Source of the DNA: Aerobium sp039839275
GTDB lineage: Bacteria > Pseudomonadota > Alphaproteobacteria > Rhizobiales > Rhizobiaceae
Direction: 5' to 3'
DNA length: 64,000 nt
NCBI RefSeq assembly: GCF_039839275.1
Contig: NZ_JBDOQP010000001.1
Coordinates: 558,001 to 622,000 of the forward strand
Part shown: positions 1 through 8,150 of the stretch, in pieces
How the letters are laid out: every line of letters starts with the position of its first letter
How positions within the stretch are numbered: position 1 is the first letter of the stretch
Program-made: the position numbers and the translations under genes
The notes under the pieces: generated by a model
The model's database searches: none
What the model was told of the DNA's origin: nothing
The model's input: only the letters and a program-made list of their open reading frames with translations

Positions 1-56
1 GCATTCGGCGCGGGAGGCCATTACTTCCGACTGAAGACACTCAACGAGGCAGCGCC

Positions 57-365
57 ATGTCTAACGGACCGAACCGCATTCTCGACGAATTCGCCAAGCT
101 GATGACCGATGCCGCTGGTGCCGCGCAGGGTGTGCGGCGCGAAGTGGAGACGGCGTTTCGCGGTCAGGCCGAGCGCGTGCTGAATTCCATGGACATCGTC
201 CAGCGCGAGGAGTTCGAGGCGGTGCGCGAAATGGCGCTGAAGGCGCGGGCCGAAAACGAGAAGCTTGCCGCTCGCATTGCCGAACTGGAAGCGCAACTGG
301 GCGCTGCGGCCTCGCCGTCGCCGGAAACGACGTCCGCGAAGCCGCGCACGAAAAAAAATCCGTAA
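57..365 (+). CDS. ubiK: UbiK-family accessory factor (BMFP domain)
   Basis: A 102-residue protein of the BMFP/YqiC (UbiK) family, whose characterised members help the cytosolic ubiquinone-biosynthesis complex. The sequence has the family pattern: an N-terminal amphipathic helix (ILDEFAKLM, about residues 9-17), a central VQREEFEAV motif, and a C-terminal coiled coil rich in Glu, Lys and Ala (residues about 59-83), ending in a basic Pro/Lys tail. Length is normal for rhizobial members. The start is the ATG at 57 after a GAGGCAG stretch. The next gene (YbjN) is about 340 bases downstream. The family call is firm; the ubiquinone role is inferred from homologues. Confidence 0.85.
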   Translation: MSNGPNRILDEFAKLMTDAAGAAQGVRREVETAFRGQAERVLNSMDIVQREEFEAVREMALKARAENEKLAARIAELEAQLGAAASPSPETTSAKPRTKKNP

Positions 366-707
366 AGCTTCGCTTAACTTTTCCACATGGCGCGACCGTG
401 AAAAAACGCTTGCGCGAGAGTCGCTTAGACTCCGGCCATGAATCGAGCCGGCTTGCTCTATCCACACCGCATTGGGCTGGTGCCTCAAAAAGGGGCTGTT
501 CACGCGACTCTGCATCAATACACTGAATTTGTTGCATGATTCGGGACGTGATTTGGGGTCCTTCATGCGTCGGGTGGTGGGGCCCGGCAGAGCCTAGTAT
601 GCGTTGCTCGCCAGCCTTCCTTCCTCAGTAGCTGTTTCTCGTACCGCGTGCACCTCAACCTGGCGTGCGCGAGCGCCTCCTCTTGACCTACGGGAAGAGA
701 TTTCTTG
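366..707. other. Intergenic gap, no gene seen
   Basis: About 340 bases between the UbiK-like gene and YbjN. Reading frames on both strands here are short and low in coding character. It holds a run of A/T-rich patches just after the stop codon and a weak CTCAAAAAGGGG hairpin-like stretch near 485, but no convincing promoter, RNA gene or terminator could be fixed. Confidence 0.4.
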
Positions 708-1208
708 ATGGACCTGCTTGAACTGGACGTAGCGCGCGATCTTCATCCCGTGGATGTGATCGAGCACGTCGCGAACATGAATGACTGGTCGTTCGAACGC
801 GTTGGCGACGACGAGATCGCCATCTCCGTTGCCGGCACCTGGACGGACTACCACGTCTCCTTTTCCTGGATGGAGGACTTCGAGGCGCTGCACCTCGCAT
901 GCGCCTTCGACATCAAGGTTCCTGAAAACAGGGCGCTTGAAATCATGCGGCTGCTGTCGCTGATCAACGAGCAGATGCTGTTCGGCCATTTCGACCTGTG
1001 GGAGCAGGAGGGCGCGATCATGTTCCGCCAGTCGCTGCTGCTGGCTGGTGGAGCCGAGCCGACGAGCCAGCAGGTCGAGGTGCTTCTGTCCTCGGCGCTG
1101 GAGGCATGCGAGTGCTATTTCCAGGCATTCCAGTTCGTCGTCTGGTCGGGTTCGACGGCCCGCGAGGCGCTGTCCAACGTCCTGTTTGAAACTCACGGTA
1201 CCTGCTGA
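708..1208 (+). CDS. YbjN domain-containing protein
   Basis: A 166-residue acidic cytosolic protein of the YbjN (sensory transduction regulator-like) family, common and mostly uncharacterised in Alphaproteobacteria. Family traits visible are the N-terminal HPVDVIEHVAN helix, the alternating beta strands (DEIAISVAGTWTDYHVSFSW), and the conserved LLSLINEQMLFGHFDLW stretch followed by C-terminal helices. The ATG at 708 is chosen over the TTG at 705, with GGAAGAG about 10 bases upstream. It lies only 9 bases before the tRNA-binding protein gene, so the two are probably co-transcribed. No enzyme motif is visible and function is unknown. Confidence 0.85.
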   Translation: MDLLELDVARDLHPVDVIEHVANMNDWSFERVGDDEIAISVAGTWTDYHVSFSWMEDFEALHLACAFDIKVPENRALEIMRLLSLINEQMLFGHFDLWEQEGAIMFRQSLLLAGGAEPTSQQVEVLLSSALEACECYFQAFQFVVWSGSTAREALSNVLFETHGTC

Positions 1209-1217
1209 GCGCCTTTC

Positions 1218-1577
1218 ATGAGTGATGACAAAGGGCTGCGGCCCGAAATCAGCTTTGCCGATTTCGACAAGGTCGACATCCGCGTCGGCACGATCGTTGC
1301 CGCCGAACCTTATCCGGAGGCACGCAAGCCGGCCTTCAAGCTGCGGGTCGATTTCGGGCCTGCGATCGGCGAGAAGAAGACCTCGGCCCAGATCACCAAG
1401 CACTACACCCCTGAAGAACTCGTGGGGCGCCAGGTCATGGCGGTGGTGAACTTCCCGCCGCGGCAGATCGGCAAGTTCATGTCAGAGGTGCTGACGCTCG
1501 GCTTTCCGGACGAGGAGGGCGAGGTGGTGCTTGCGGCCATCGACAAGACGGTACCGAACGGCGGAAAGCTTTTCTAA
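1218..1577 (+). CDS. CsaA-like tRNA-binding protein
   Basis: A 119-residue stand-alone tRNA-binding (EMAP-II/Trbp111-like OB-fold) protein. The diagnostic first strand FDKVDIRVGTIVAAEPYPEA is at about residues 13-32, followed by KLRVDFG, SAQIT and the NFPPRQIGKFMSEVL segment typical of CsaA. These proteins dimerise and bind tRNA, and CsaA has been described as a chaperone-like factor. It starts at ATG 1218, 9 bases after YbjN, and is followed 11 bases later by a small ATPase, suggesting a single transcript. Specific role here is inferred from the family only. Confidence 0.9.
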   Translation: MSDDKGLRPEISFADFDKVDIRVGTIVAAEPYPEARKPAFKLRVDFGPAIGEKKTSAQITKHYTPEELVGRQVMAVVNFPPRQIGKFMSEVLTLGFPDEEGEVVLAAIDKTVPNGGKLF

Positions 1578-1588
1578 CCGGGCAAGCC

Positions 1589-2188
1589 ATGGGCGAGACG
1601 CCTGTGTTCAACGAAAATGATTACGTTGCCGGAAATCCCCGGCTTGTCGCCTCCGGGCTTGCGATCGTTCTGAGCGGTTGCTCCGGCGGCGGGAAATCGA
1701 CCTTGCTCACCGCGCTCGCCGGGCGCGGCCATGCAGTTCATCCAGAGGCCGGGCGCCAGATCGTGCGCGAGCAAATGCACCTCGATGGGGATGGGCTGCC
1801 CTGGCGGGACGCGCTGAAGTTCGTCGAGCTTGCAGCCTCACGTGTCTTCCACCAGTTCAATACGACGCAGGTCGGCGAGCGGCCCGTCTTCTTCGACCGG
1901 TCGCTTGTCGACCTCGTATCGTTTCTCGACATGAAGGCGCTCGACGTTCCGGCCTATATGCGCCGTGCAATCGAAATCTACCGGTTCTCGCCGCGCGTCT
2001 TCCTCACCCCACCATGGCGGGAGATCTATGTCGACGAGGCGGAGCGGTCGAAATCCTTCGAGGATGCATGCCGTGAATACGATGCGCTCGTCGAGGGATA
2101 CCTGGCGGCGGGATACGATCTGGTCGAGGTGCCGCGCTCCAGCCTGCCTGAACGCGTTTCGTTCATCGTCGCGCACCTTCCACGCTGA
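1589..2188 (+). CDS. AAA family ATPase (P-loop kinase-like)
   Basis: A 199-residue P-loop protein of the AAA_28 type. Walker A (GCSGGGKSTLL) is at about residues 30-40; FFDRSLVDLV, near residue 93, resembles the nucleoside-kinase-like Walker B/DRS region. The C-terminal part contains the helical YDALVEGYLAAGYDLVEVP segment seen in this family, which often acts as a kinase of an unknown small molecule. It is co-directional with and 11 bases from the tRNA-binding protein gene. Its stop is followed by the convergent histidine kinase gene 18 bases away. Substrate unknown. Confidence 0.75.
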   Translation: MGETPVFNENDYVAGNPRLVASGLAIVLSGCSGGGKSTLLTALAGRGHAVHPEAGRQIVREQMHLDGDGLPWRDALKFVELAASRVFHQFNTTQVGERPVFFDRSLVDLVSFLDMKALDVPAYMRRAIEIYRFSPRVFLTPPWREIYVDEAERSKSFEDACREYDALVEGYLAAGYDLVEVPRSSLPERVSFIVAHLPR

Positions 2189-2206
2189 GCAATTGGCGCG
2201 ACGGCG

Positions 2207-3619
2207 TCACGCCGGGATGCGGATTGTCGCACGCAGGCCGCCCATCGGGCTGTCGCTCAAGCGGATGTCGCCGCCATGGCTGCGTGCGATATCGCGGGCG
2301 ATCGACAGGCCAAGGCCCGTTCCGCTGGCATCCTGGTTCCGGGCATCATCAAGCCTGACGAACGGCTTGAAGACGTCGTCGCGCTTTTCGGCGGGGATGC
2401 CGGGGCCATCATCGTCGACTATGATGAGCAGCGACCCGCGCGCGTGGGTAGCCGTGACCTCCACCGTTTTGGCGTAGCGGAACGCGTTGCCGACCACATT
2501 GCTCAGCAGGCGTGAGAAGGCATTGGGACGCACCTGTACGTCGGGATTGCCCGAAAGCGACACGGTGAGCGTGCGCTTACGCAGCCGCGCCTCCTCCCGA
2601 AGCTTGTCGAGGAACATCTGGAGGTCGAACGTGCCGGTGTCTTCTCCGGATTCGCCGCGCGCAAAGGCAAGATAGCCTTCAAGCATGGATTGCATGTCGT
2701 TGATGTCCTGGTCGAGCGCCTCGCGGTCGGTCTTGGCGCTGCCCAGCGCCAGTTGCAGCTTGAAACGTGTCAGAATCGTGCGCAGGTCGTGGCTCACGCC
2801 GGTGAGCATGGCGGTGCGCTGTTCGATCTGGCGCTCGATGCGTTCGCGCATCAGGATGAAGGCGGCGCCCGCGCGACGGACCTCGTCAGCACCGCGCGGC
2901 CTGAAATCCTGCGGCATCGGCCGGCCCTTGCCGAAGCTTTCGGCGGCCTCCGCGAGCTGCAGGATCGGCTTGATCTGGTTGCGCAGGAAGGCGATGGCGA
3001 TCGAGAGCAGGACGAGCGACGTGCCGACCATCCAGATCAGGAAGATGTGCGTATTGGAGGCATAAGCCTGGCTGCGGCGGGCAAAGACGCGCAGCGTCTT
3101 GTCCTCCAGCCTGACGCGGACTTCGATGATGTTGGAAGCGCCTACCGTGTCGAGCCAGTAAGGGCGATTGATCTGTTCGTTGATCTGCTCGCTCAGCGAT
3201 CCGTCGAGGATCGAGAAGAAGGGCTTTGGTCCCGGCGCTGGCAGCGGGTCGGGCGGCAGAATGTCGATCTTGAGGTGAAGCCGCTCCTGGGCGATGCGAA
3301 TGACATCGGCATAGTTGTCGCCCGGCGGATAGGTCTCGATCATGTCGATGATCGCCGCGATGTCGCGTGTCACAGCCGTGGAAAGGCGCTCCGTCACGGT
3401 CTGCCAGTGGCGCTCCATGAAGACGAAGGCGAGCACGGACTGCAGCAGGATCATCGGCGCGATCACGATGATGAGCGAGCGTGCGTAGAGCTGCTTGGGC
3501 AGATAGCGCGCCATCACGCGCCACATGCGGCCGAAGACGCGCGTCAGCCTCGAGCGCGGGCGATTCAACAGCCTGCCGCGCTTGGTCGGTTCGGTCACGG
3601 ATATGTCGGAACTCGCCAT
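2207..3619 (-). CDS. EnvZ-like membrane sensor histidine kinase
   Basis: A 470-residue histidine kinase. Two membrane segments (about residues 46-68 and 191-212) flank a periplasmic sensor region of about 120 residues. A HAMP linker follows (about 213-265), then the dimerisation domain with phospho-acceptor His277 in GVSHDLRT, and a HATPase domain with the N box (NVVGNAFRYA), DDDGPGIP and GTGLGLSIA motifs. AAAGGAG lies just upstream of the ATG. It follows the response-regulator gene by 28 bases in a marR-ompR-envZ order, so it is the likely cognate kinase. The signal is not known. The overall type matches alphaproteobacterial EnvZ-like kinases. Confidence 0.88.
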   Translation of the reverse strand: MASSDISVTEPTKRGRLLNRPRSRLTRVFGRMWRVMARYLPKQLYARSLIIVIAPMILLQSVLAFVFMERHWQTVTERLSTAVTRDIAAIIDMIETYPPGDNYADVIRIAQERLHLKIDILPPDPLPAPGPKPFFSILDGSLSEQINEQINRPYWLDTVGASNIIEVRVRLEDKTLRVFARRSQAYASNTHIFLIWMVGTSLVLLSIAIAFLRNQIKPILQLAEAAESFGKGRPMPQDFRPRGADEVRRAGAAFILMRERIERQIEQRTAMLTGVSHDLRTILTRFKLQLALGSAKTDREALDQDINDMQSMLEGYLAFARGESGEDTGTFDLQMFLDKLREEARLRKRTLTVSLSGNPDVQVRPNAFSRLLSNVVGNAFRYAKTVEVTATHARGSLLIIVDDDGPGIPAEKRDDVFKPFVRLDDARNQDASGTGLGLSIARDIARSHGGDIRLSDSPMGGLRATIRIPA

Positions 3620-3647
3620 CAGGCTCCTTTGCGCTCAGGCCGACAGT

Positions 3648-4352
3648 CTATTCGACGCTCAGCCTGTATCCAACACCACGAACCGTCTGAAGCCAGACGG
3701 GGTTGGATGGATCGCGCTCAATCTTGCGGCGCAGCCGATTGATCTGCACGTCGATCGTGCGCTCACCCACTTCCGATTCCGTACCAACCAGTTCGTGCCG
3801 CGGTATCGTGTCGCCCGCCCGCTCGGCGAAGATCGCGAGGATCTCCTGCTCGCGGTCGGTCAGCTTCACGGCCTCGCCGGACCGCTTCAACTCTCGCCTC
3901 GATATCTGAAAGGTGTAGGGGCCGAAGACGATCTGCTCGACCTTCGGCACCGGCTGTGGGCCGCCCCGGCGCAGGATGTTGTTGAGGCGCAGGAGCAATT
4001 CCCGCGGGTCGAACGGCTTGGGCAGATAGTCGTCGGCGCCCGCCTCTAGCCCTGCCACGCGGCTGTCGGTCTCCGACAGGGCGGTGAGCATCAGGATAGG
4101 CACGTTCTTCTCTTCGCGCAGGGACTGCGTGAGTTGCACGCCGGTTTCGCCGGGCATCATCACATCGAGAACGATGAGATCGAAGTCGAGCCCCGCCAGC
4201 TTGCGCCGCGCCTCGTCCGCCGTACCCGCAACGGTGATGCGATATCCGTTCTCGCTCAGGAACTGCTTGAGCAGCGTGCGGATGCGGGTGTCGTCGTCGA
4301 CGACCAGAAGATGAGGGGCGTCATCGCCCGGAATGCTCGCATCTTGCACCAT
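3648..4352 (-). CDS. OmpR-family response regulator (PetR-like)
   Basis: A 234-residue two-domain response regulator. The receiver domain has the acidic triad (VVDDD near residue 20), phospho-acceptor Asp63 in VLDVMMPG and the conserved Lys in LPKPFDPRELL. The C-terminal winged helix (Trans_reg_C) ends in RTIDVQINRLRRKIE and VRGVGYRL. The ATG at 4352 is preferred over a GTG at 4358 because AAGGAA sits six bases before the ATG but directly abuts the GTG. It is flanked by a MarR gene and a histidine kinase gene on the same strand. A MarR/OmpR pair of this kind resembles PetP-PetR of Rhodobacter; that equivalence is an inference. Confidence 0.88.
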   Translation of the reverse strand: MVQDASIPGDDAPHLLVVDDDTRIRTLLKQFLSENGYRITVAGTADEARRKLAGLDFDLIVLDVMMPGETGVQLTQSLREEKNVPILMLTALSETDSRVAGLEAGADDYLPKPFDPRELLLRLNNILRRGGPQPVPKVEQIVFGPYTFQISRRELKRSGEAVKLTDREQEILAIFAERAGDTIPRHELVGTESEVGERTIDVQINRLRRKIERDPSNPVWLQTVRGVGYRLSVE

Positions 4353-4416
4353 CGGCACTTCCTTCGTTGCAGCGCCCCGCCCGGACGAAGTCTAGCCTGC
4401 CTCCGGGTCGCGGTCA

Positions 4417-4926
4417 TCAGTCCTGACGGTGACCGTCCTCGATCTGTGGCCGCAATTCCGGATTGACCATGCCCTTGAGGAACGTCTCGATGACGGCACG
4501 GTCGCCAGGCGTCGCCTCGGCCAGTGCCCGTGCGATGCGGCGTGATTGTGGCGCGGCGAGCGCCAAGGCCAGCGAGCGGCCTTTGGCGGTCGGGTAGAGT
4601 TCGCGCTGGCGACGATCACGCGGTCCCTGCACCTGCACGATGTAGTCGGTGTCGATCAACTGCTTGAGCACGCGCGCCAGGCTCTGCTTGGTGATCTTAA
4701 GCACCTCCAGGAGCTCCGCGACAGTCAGGCCCGGCCTGCGGTTGACGAAGTGAACCACGCGATGGTGGGCGCGCCCGAAGCCGTAGGTGTCGAGGATCTG
4801 GTCGGGATCCGAGGTGAAGTCGCGATAGGCGAAGAAGAACAGCTCGATGATGGTGAAATCGATGCCGTCGTCGCCCGTGGGCGCCGTTCGTATCGGCTCG
4901 CCGGACCGATCCTGCTGTTCATTCAT
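4417..4926 (-). CDS. MarR-family regulator (PetP-like)
   Basis: A 169-residue winged-helix regulator of the MarR family. Characteristic stretches are LTVAELLEVLKITKQSLARVLKQL (recognition helix region) and GPRDRRQRELYPTAKG (the wing). It is the first gene of a leftward cluster followed by the OmpR regulator (58-base gap) and the kinase. Its own promoter region carries a perfect 15-bp-arm palindrome overlapping the -10 box, which points to autorepression. It is divergent from ilvE, about 240 bases away. No ligand can be assigned. The genomic pairing with an OmpR regulator is reminiscent of PetP. Confidence 0.88.
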   Translation of the reverse strand: MNEQQDRSGEPIRTAPTGDDGIDFTIIELFFFAYRDFTSDPDQILDTYGFGRAHHRVVHFVNRRPGLTVAELLEVLKITKQSLARVLKQLIDTDYIVQVQGPRDRRQRELYPTAKGRSLALALAAPQSRRIARALAEATPGDRAVIETFLKGMVNPELRPQIEDGHRQD

Positions 4927-4946
4927 GTGTCGCTCGCGATTCTGCT

Positions 4947-4983
4947 GCCTAATTTATGTCAGTCTTGTTGACATAAATTAGGC
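4947..4983. promoter_or_regulatory. Perfect palindrome, likely MarR operator
   Basis: GCCTAATTTATGTCA (4947-4961) and its exact reverse complement (4969-4983) are separated by seven bases. The right arm overlaps the predicted -10 box of the leftward marR promoter, the arrangement expected for a dimeric autorepressor. The site is 21 bases upstream of the marR start codon and about 180 bases from ilvE. Confidence 0.75.
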
Positions 4984-5003
4984 TCGATGGTAATTTTTGC
5001 CAA
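4975..5003 (-). promoter_or_regulatory. Predicted sigma-70 promoter of marR operon
   Basis: On the minus strand TTGGCA (plus-strand positions 4998-5003) is separated by 17 bases from TAATTT (4975-4980), a good vegetative promoter pointing into the marR gene. Its -10 lies inside the palindrome at 4947-4983. Confidence 0.6.
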
Positions 5004-5164
5004 TCTTTTGGGCTGAATGCGAACGAAAAGGCAAGCGACGGGCCGGATACCCGGAACTTCCTTAAATCGGTCTCGTATCCAGCATAAAGTTGCGGTTCAA
5101 GCGGATCGGATTAGTGAAGTGCGCGCCGCGCGTCCAACAAAAAGCAGCTTCTAGGGAGACTTCC

Positions 5165-6058
5165 ATGGCATCCGTTCCTTTCGACCAGCTCGACGGTCAC
5201 ATCTGGATGAATGGCGAATTCGTCAAATGGGCGGACGCCAAGGTTCACGTACTCACACATGGTCTTCACTATGCCAGCTCTGTATTCGAGGGCGAGCGCG
5301 CTTATGGCGGCGAGATCTTCAAGCTGACCGAGCATACGCAGCGCCTGCACGAATCCGCCCGTATCCTCGGTTTCACGATTCCTTATTCGGTTGACGAGAT
5401 CGACGACGCGTGTCGGACACTGCTGAAGATGCAGGGCTTCTCCGATGCCTATGTTCGTCCTATTGCCTGGCGCGGCTCCGAGATGATGGGCGTGTCGGCC
5501 CAGCACAACCGCATCAATTGCGCGATCGCCATCTGGCAGTGGCCGAGCTATTTCGACCCTGAGCAGCGGCTCAAGGGCATCCGCCTCGACATCGCGGAAT
5601 ATCGGCGCCCCGATCCACGCACCGCACCGTCGAAGTCCAAGGCTGCGGGCCTCTACATGATCTGCACGTTGTCCAAGCACGCGGCCGAGTCCAAGGGCTA
5701 TGCCGACGCGCTGATGCTTGACTGGCGCGGACAGGTCGCCGAAGCCACCGGGGCGAATATCTTCTTCGTCAAGGATGGCAAGCTGCACACGCCGGACCCT
5801 GACTGCTTCCTCGACGGGATCACCCGCCGCACCGTGATCGAACTTGCGAAGGCGCGCGGCATCGAGGTCGTGGTCCGCGCGATCATGCCGGAGGAACTCG
5901 AAGGTTTCGAGCAGGCATTCCTGTGTGGCACGGCTGCGGAAGTCACCCCGGTGTCGGAGATCGGGCCCTACACCTTCAAGGTCGGCGAGATCACCAGGAC
6001 CCTGATGAACGACTACATGGCGGAAGTTCAGCCGAAGCAGGCGGTTGCCGCAGAATAA
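5165..6058 (+). CDS. ilvE: Branched-chain amino acid aminotransferase
   Basis: A 297-residue fold-type IV PLP aminotransferase performing the last step of Leu/Ile/Val synthesis (and the first of their breakdown) in the cytosol. Motifs include THGLHYASSVFEGERAY near residues 31-47, the PLP Lys159 in SKSKAAGLY, and GTAAEVTPV near the C-terminus. The ATG at 5165 follows AGGGAGAC; an upstream in-frame start would add 25 residues of non-family sequence. It is divergent from the marR gene and may share control with it. A hairpin terminator follows at 6085. Confidence 0.95.
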   Translation: MASVPFDQLDGHIWMNGEFVKWADAKVHVLTHGLHYASSVFEGERAYGGEIFKLTEHTQRLHESARILGFTIPYSVDEIDDACRTLLKMQGFSDAYVRPIAWRGSEMMGVSAQHNRINCAIAIWQWPSYFDPEQRLKGIRLDIAEYRRPDPRTAPSKSKAAGLYMICTLSKHAAESKGYADALMLDWRGQVAEATGANIFFVKDGKLHTPDPDCFLDGITRRTVIELAKARGIEVVVRAIMPEELEGFEQAFLCGTAAEVTPVSEIGPYTFKVGEITRTLMNDYMAEVQPKQAVAAE

Positions 6059-6084
6059 CGACATCGCCGAAGACAATATCATTC

Positions 6085-6121
6085 GTGGAACAGTGCTGGA
6101 CTAGCTCTGTTCCACCGTTTT
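6085..6121 (+). terminator. Predicted terminator after ilvE
   Basis: GTGGAACAG (6085-6093) pairs exactly with CTGTTCCAC (6107-6115), followed by CGTTTT. It lies 27 bases after the ilvE stop. Confidence 0.65.
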
Positions 6122-6190
6122 GACTTTGTCGGAAATCAGGAGTTCCATCCGTGTGCCGACGCATCGAGTCGGTTCCTAGGAGGGACAACC

Positions 6191-6475
6191 ATGGAAGCAC
6201 TTCTTCCAATCATCACGCAGATCATCGCCGGTGTCATCGGTGGCCAGGCTGTTGGGGCCGCCATGAAACAGGCGGCGATGAGCCAGCTTCCCAAGATCCT
6301 GAGCGGCGCCATCGGCGGTGTCGCAGGCGGTCAGTTGCTGGGGATGTTATTGGGCAGTGGCGCCGATGCCGCAACCGGCGGCGCGATGGGCGGTCTGCTC
6401 GGTGATGCCATCGGCGGCCTTGGCGGCGGCGCGATCCTGACCGCGATTGTCGGCGCCGTCATGAAGAATAGATAG
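6191..6475 (+). CDS. Small Gly/Ala-rich hydrophobic protein, unknown
   Basis: A 94-residue protein made almost wholly of Gly, Ala, Leu and Ile, with glycine-zipper-like repeats (GVIGGQAVGAAM, GAIGGVAGGQLLGMLLG, GAMGGLLGDAIGGLGGG). It likely forms two or three short membrane-associated helices. There is no signal peptidase motif. A good GGAGGG-type ribosome site (AGGAGGGACAACC) precedes the ATG. It is a single gene with its own terminator at 6498. Similar small hypothetical proteins occur in rhizobia; no function can be assigned. Confidence 0.75.
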   Translation: MEALLPIITQIIAGVIGGQAVGAAMKQAAMSQLPKILSGAIGGVAGGQLLGMLLGSGADAATGGAMGGLLGDAIGGLGGGAILTAIVGAVMKNR

Positions 6476-6497
6476 CAGTTCCACGTTAAGAAGTCCG

Positions 6498-6524
6498 GGG
6501 CGGCGGTCACGCCGCCCTTTTCGT
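6498..6524 (+). terminator. Rho-independent terminator
   Basis: GGGCGGCG (6498-6505) and CGCCGCCC (6510-6517) form a perfect eight-pair stem with a four-base loop, followed by TTTTCGTT. It ends the small Gly-rich gene. Confidence 0.8.
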
Positions 6525-6572
6525 TATAATCCGTGTCCGTTTATGCAGGGGCAGCGACAAAAGGAGATCACG

Positions 6573-7214
6573 ATGGGCGAACTGAGAGCCGGCATCATTC
6601 CCGTCACCCCGTTCCAGCAGAACTGCACGATCCTGTTTGACGAGGCAGACAAGCGCGGCGTGGTTGTCGACCCCGGCGGCGAGATTGAGAAGATCCGCGC
6701 CGTCATCGCTGAGAACGGCCTCACAATTGAGGCGATATGGATCACTCATGGCCATATCGACCACGCAGGAGGCGCGATGGAATTGAAGGAGGCGATCGGC
6801 GTCGACATCATCGGGCCGCACGAGGCGGATGCCCCACTTCTGGCAAACCTGGAGGCGCAAGGGCAGCGCTTCGGGCTGACGGACGCGGTGCAAAACTGCA
6901 CGCCGGACCGCTTCCTGTCCGAAGGGGAGACGGTGTCGTTCGCCGGGCATGAGTTCGAGGTGCTGCACTGTCCGGGTCACGCGCCCGGCCACGTCGTCTT
7001 CTACAACCGGGCGGCGGGCTTCGCCCATGTCGGTGACGTGCTCTTCCACGGCTCGATCGGGCGCACCGACCTGCCGGGCGGCGACCACGAGACTCTGATC
7101 CGATCGATCAAGGACAAGCTTCTGCCGCTCGGTGACGAGATCGGCTTCATATGTGGCCACGGCCCGGGCGGCCGTTTCGGCGATGAGCGGCGCAGCAATC
7201 CATTCCTGGTATGA
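6573..7214 (+). CDS. MBL-fold metallo-hydrolase (glyoxalase II-like)
   Basis: A 213-residue metallo-beta-lactamase-fold hydrolase. The metal-binding motif THGHIDH is at about residues 58-64, with further ligands in CPGHAPGH and in GHGPGG near the C-terminus, the set seen in GloB/YcbL-type thioester hydrolases. The start at 6573 has AAAGGAG six to ten bases upstream; the ATG at 6543 lacks one. Substrate is probably a glutathione thioester or similar, but this is not provable from sequence. No obvious operon partner. Confidence 0.88.
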   Translation: MGELRAGIIPVTPFQQNCTILFDEADKRGVVVDPGGEIEKIRAVIAENGLTIEAIWITHGHIDHAGGAMELKEAIGVDIIGPHEADAPLLANLEAQGQRFGLTDAVQNCTPDRFLSEGETVSFAGHEFEVLHCPGHAPGHVVFYNRAAGFAHVGDVLFHGSIGRTDLPGGDHETLIRSIKDKLLPLGDEIGFICGHGPGGRFGDERRSNPFLV

Positions 7215-7313
7215 AGCCGCTTTTCGAGCAGCCAACACCTGCTGGATCACGCTCCACCGGACCAGCGGGGCGTGGGTCGATCGTCAGAATGCCAGCCCGA
7301 ATGCGCGGTTGCC

Positions 7314-7526
7314 TTACATTACGGTCAGATTGACCGCCTTCGGGCCTTTTCCACGTTTGTCCGGCTCGGTTTCGAAGCTCACCTTCTGGCCGTCCTCGAG
7401 GCCAGTAAGGCCCGATGCCTGCACCGCCGAGATGTGAACGAACACATCCTTCTGGCCGTCATCGGGCGTGATGAAACCGAAACCCTTGGCATGGTTAAAG
7501 AATTTTACTGTTCCGCTCTGGGGCAT
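7314..7526 (-). CDS. cspA: Cold-shock protein
   Basis: A 70-residue single cold-shock domain. RNP1 (KGFGFI) and RNP2 (VFVHIS) are intact at about residues 15-20 and 29-34. The start is the internal ATG at 7526, which has AAGGAG in front of it; a longer in-frame start lacks support. It is an RNA-binding chaperone of the cytosol. A close paralogue lies divergently at 8151, about 620 bases away, differing mainly in the loop residues and the C-terminus. Confidence 0.93.
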   Translation of the reverse strand: MPQSGTVKFFNHAKGFGFITPDDGQKDVFVHISAVQASGLTGLEDGQKVSFETEPDKRGKGPKAVNLTVM

Positions 7527-8150
7527 GGGATGCTCCTTATCTCCCACTGGTTATTCTTGCAGGGTCGTCATGCCTGCTTAGTCTCGTGCCTTTACTGGGG
7601 GAGAAGAAACAGCTTTCATCGCGCCGGGGTTTTGCCGAAACCCTCTCATTTCGCGGTCGGCCTGGTCAGCGCGGCCTGATGGGGCTTGCTAGTTTGCAGT
7701 TGCACCGAGGCATCCTATTCCAGTCTCCGGGCCGGCAAACGCCCGAACGGAGCAAAGTTTCCTTCATTTTTTTTCGCGCGGCAAGCAAAAGATTTGTGAC
7801 CGCCGCAGCCGCGCCAGCGCGTCAAACTTCCTTAACATGTTACTTTTTGTGGTCTTCCGCGGGCGCCCGTGGCAACGGCCATGACAGAGCATCGAGTCCC
7901 TCCGAGACTCGCGCTGTGGCGATGAGCTTGGGCTCGATCAAACTATAGCCGAAGGGGAGACTTTACATCTGGACCAACGGGTCCTTGTACTTGCCCCAGT
8001 TCCGTGCGATGAAAGCGATTGTTCGGGCATTTGCTGACCCGGAGACTGGACCGTTGCTGACGCCCTTTCCCCGTACCGTGAACTCTCGACGACCGCGACC
8101 CTGCGCATGTCGCGCAGACGCAGCTTACCAAGGGAACAGGAGCTTTCCCC
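7527..8150. other. Long intergenic region between divergent csp genes
   Basis: About 620 bases with no supported gene. It must hold both csp promoters and their untranslated leaders. AT-rich runs occur around 7768-7800 and 7845. Frames open on either strand here have no family resemblance. Long leaders are usual for cold-inducible csp genes, so a structured 5' UTR is possible, but I could not fold one reliably. Confidence 0.4.

Noticed and set aside
2690..3742. Long plus-strand open frame (350 codons) over the histidine kinase
   Set aside because: It is antisense to a clear kinase gene; its sequence is His/Arg/Asp-rich noise caused by high-GC codon structure.
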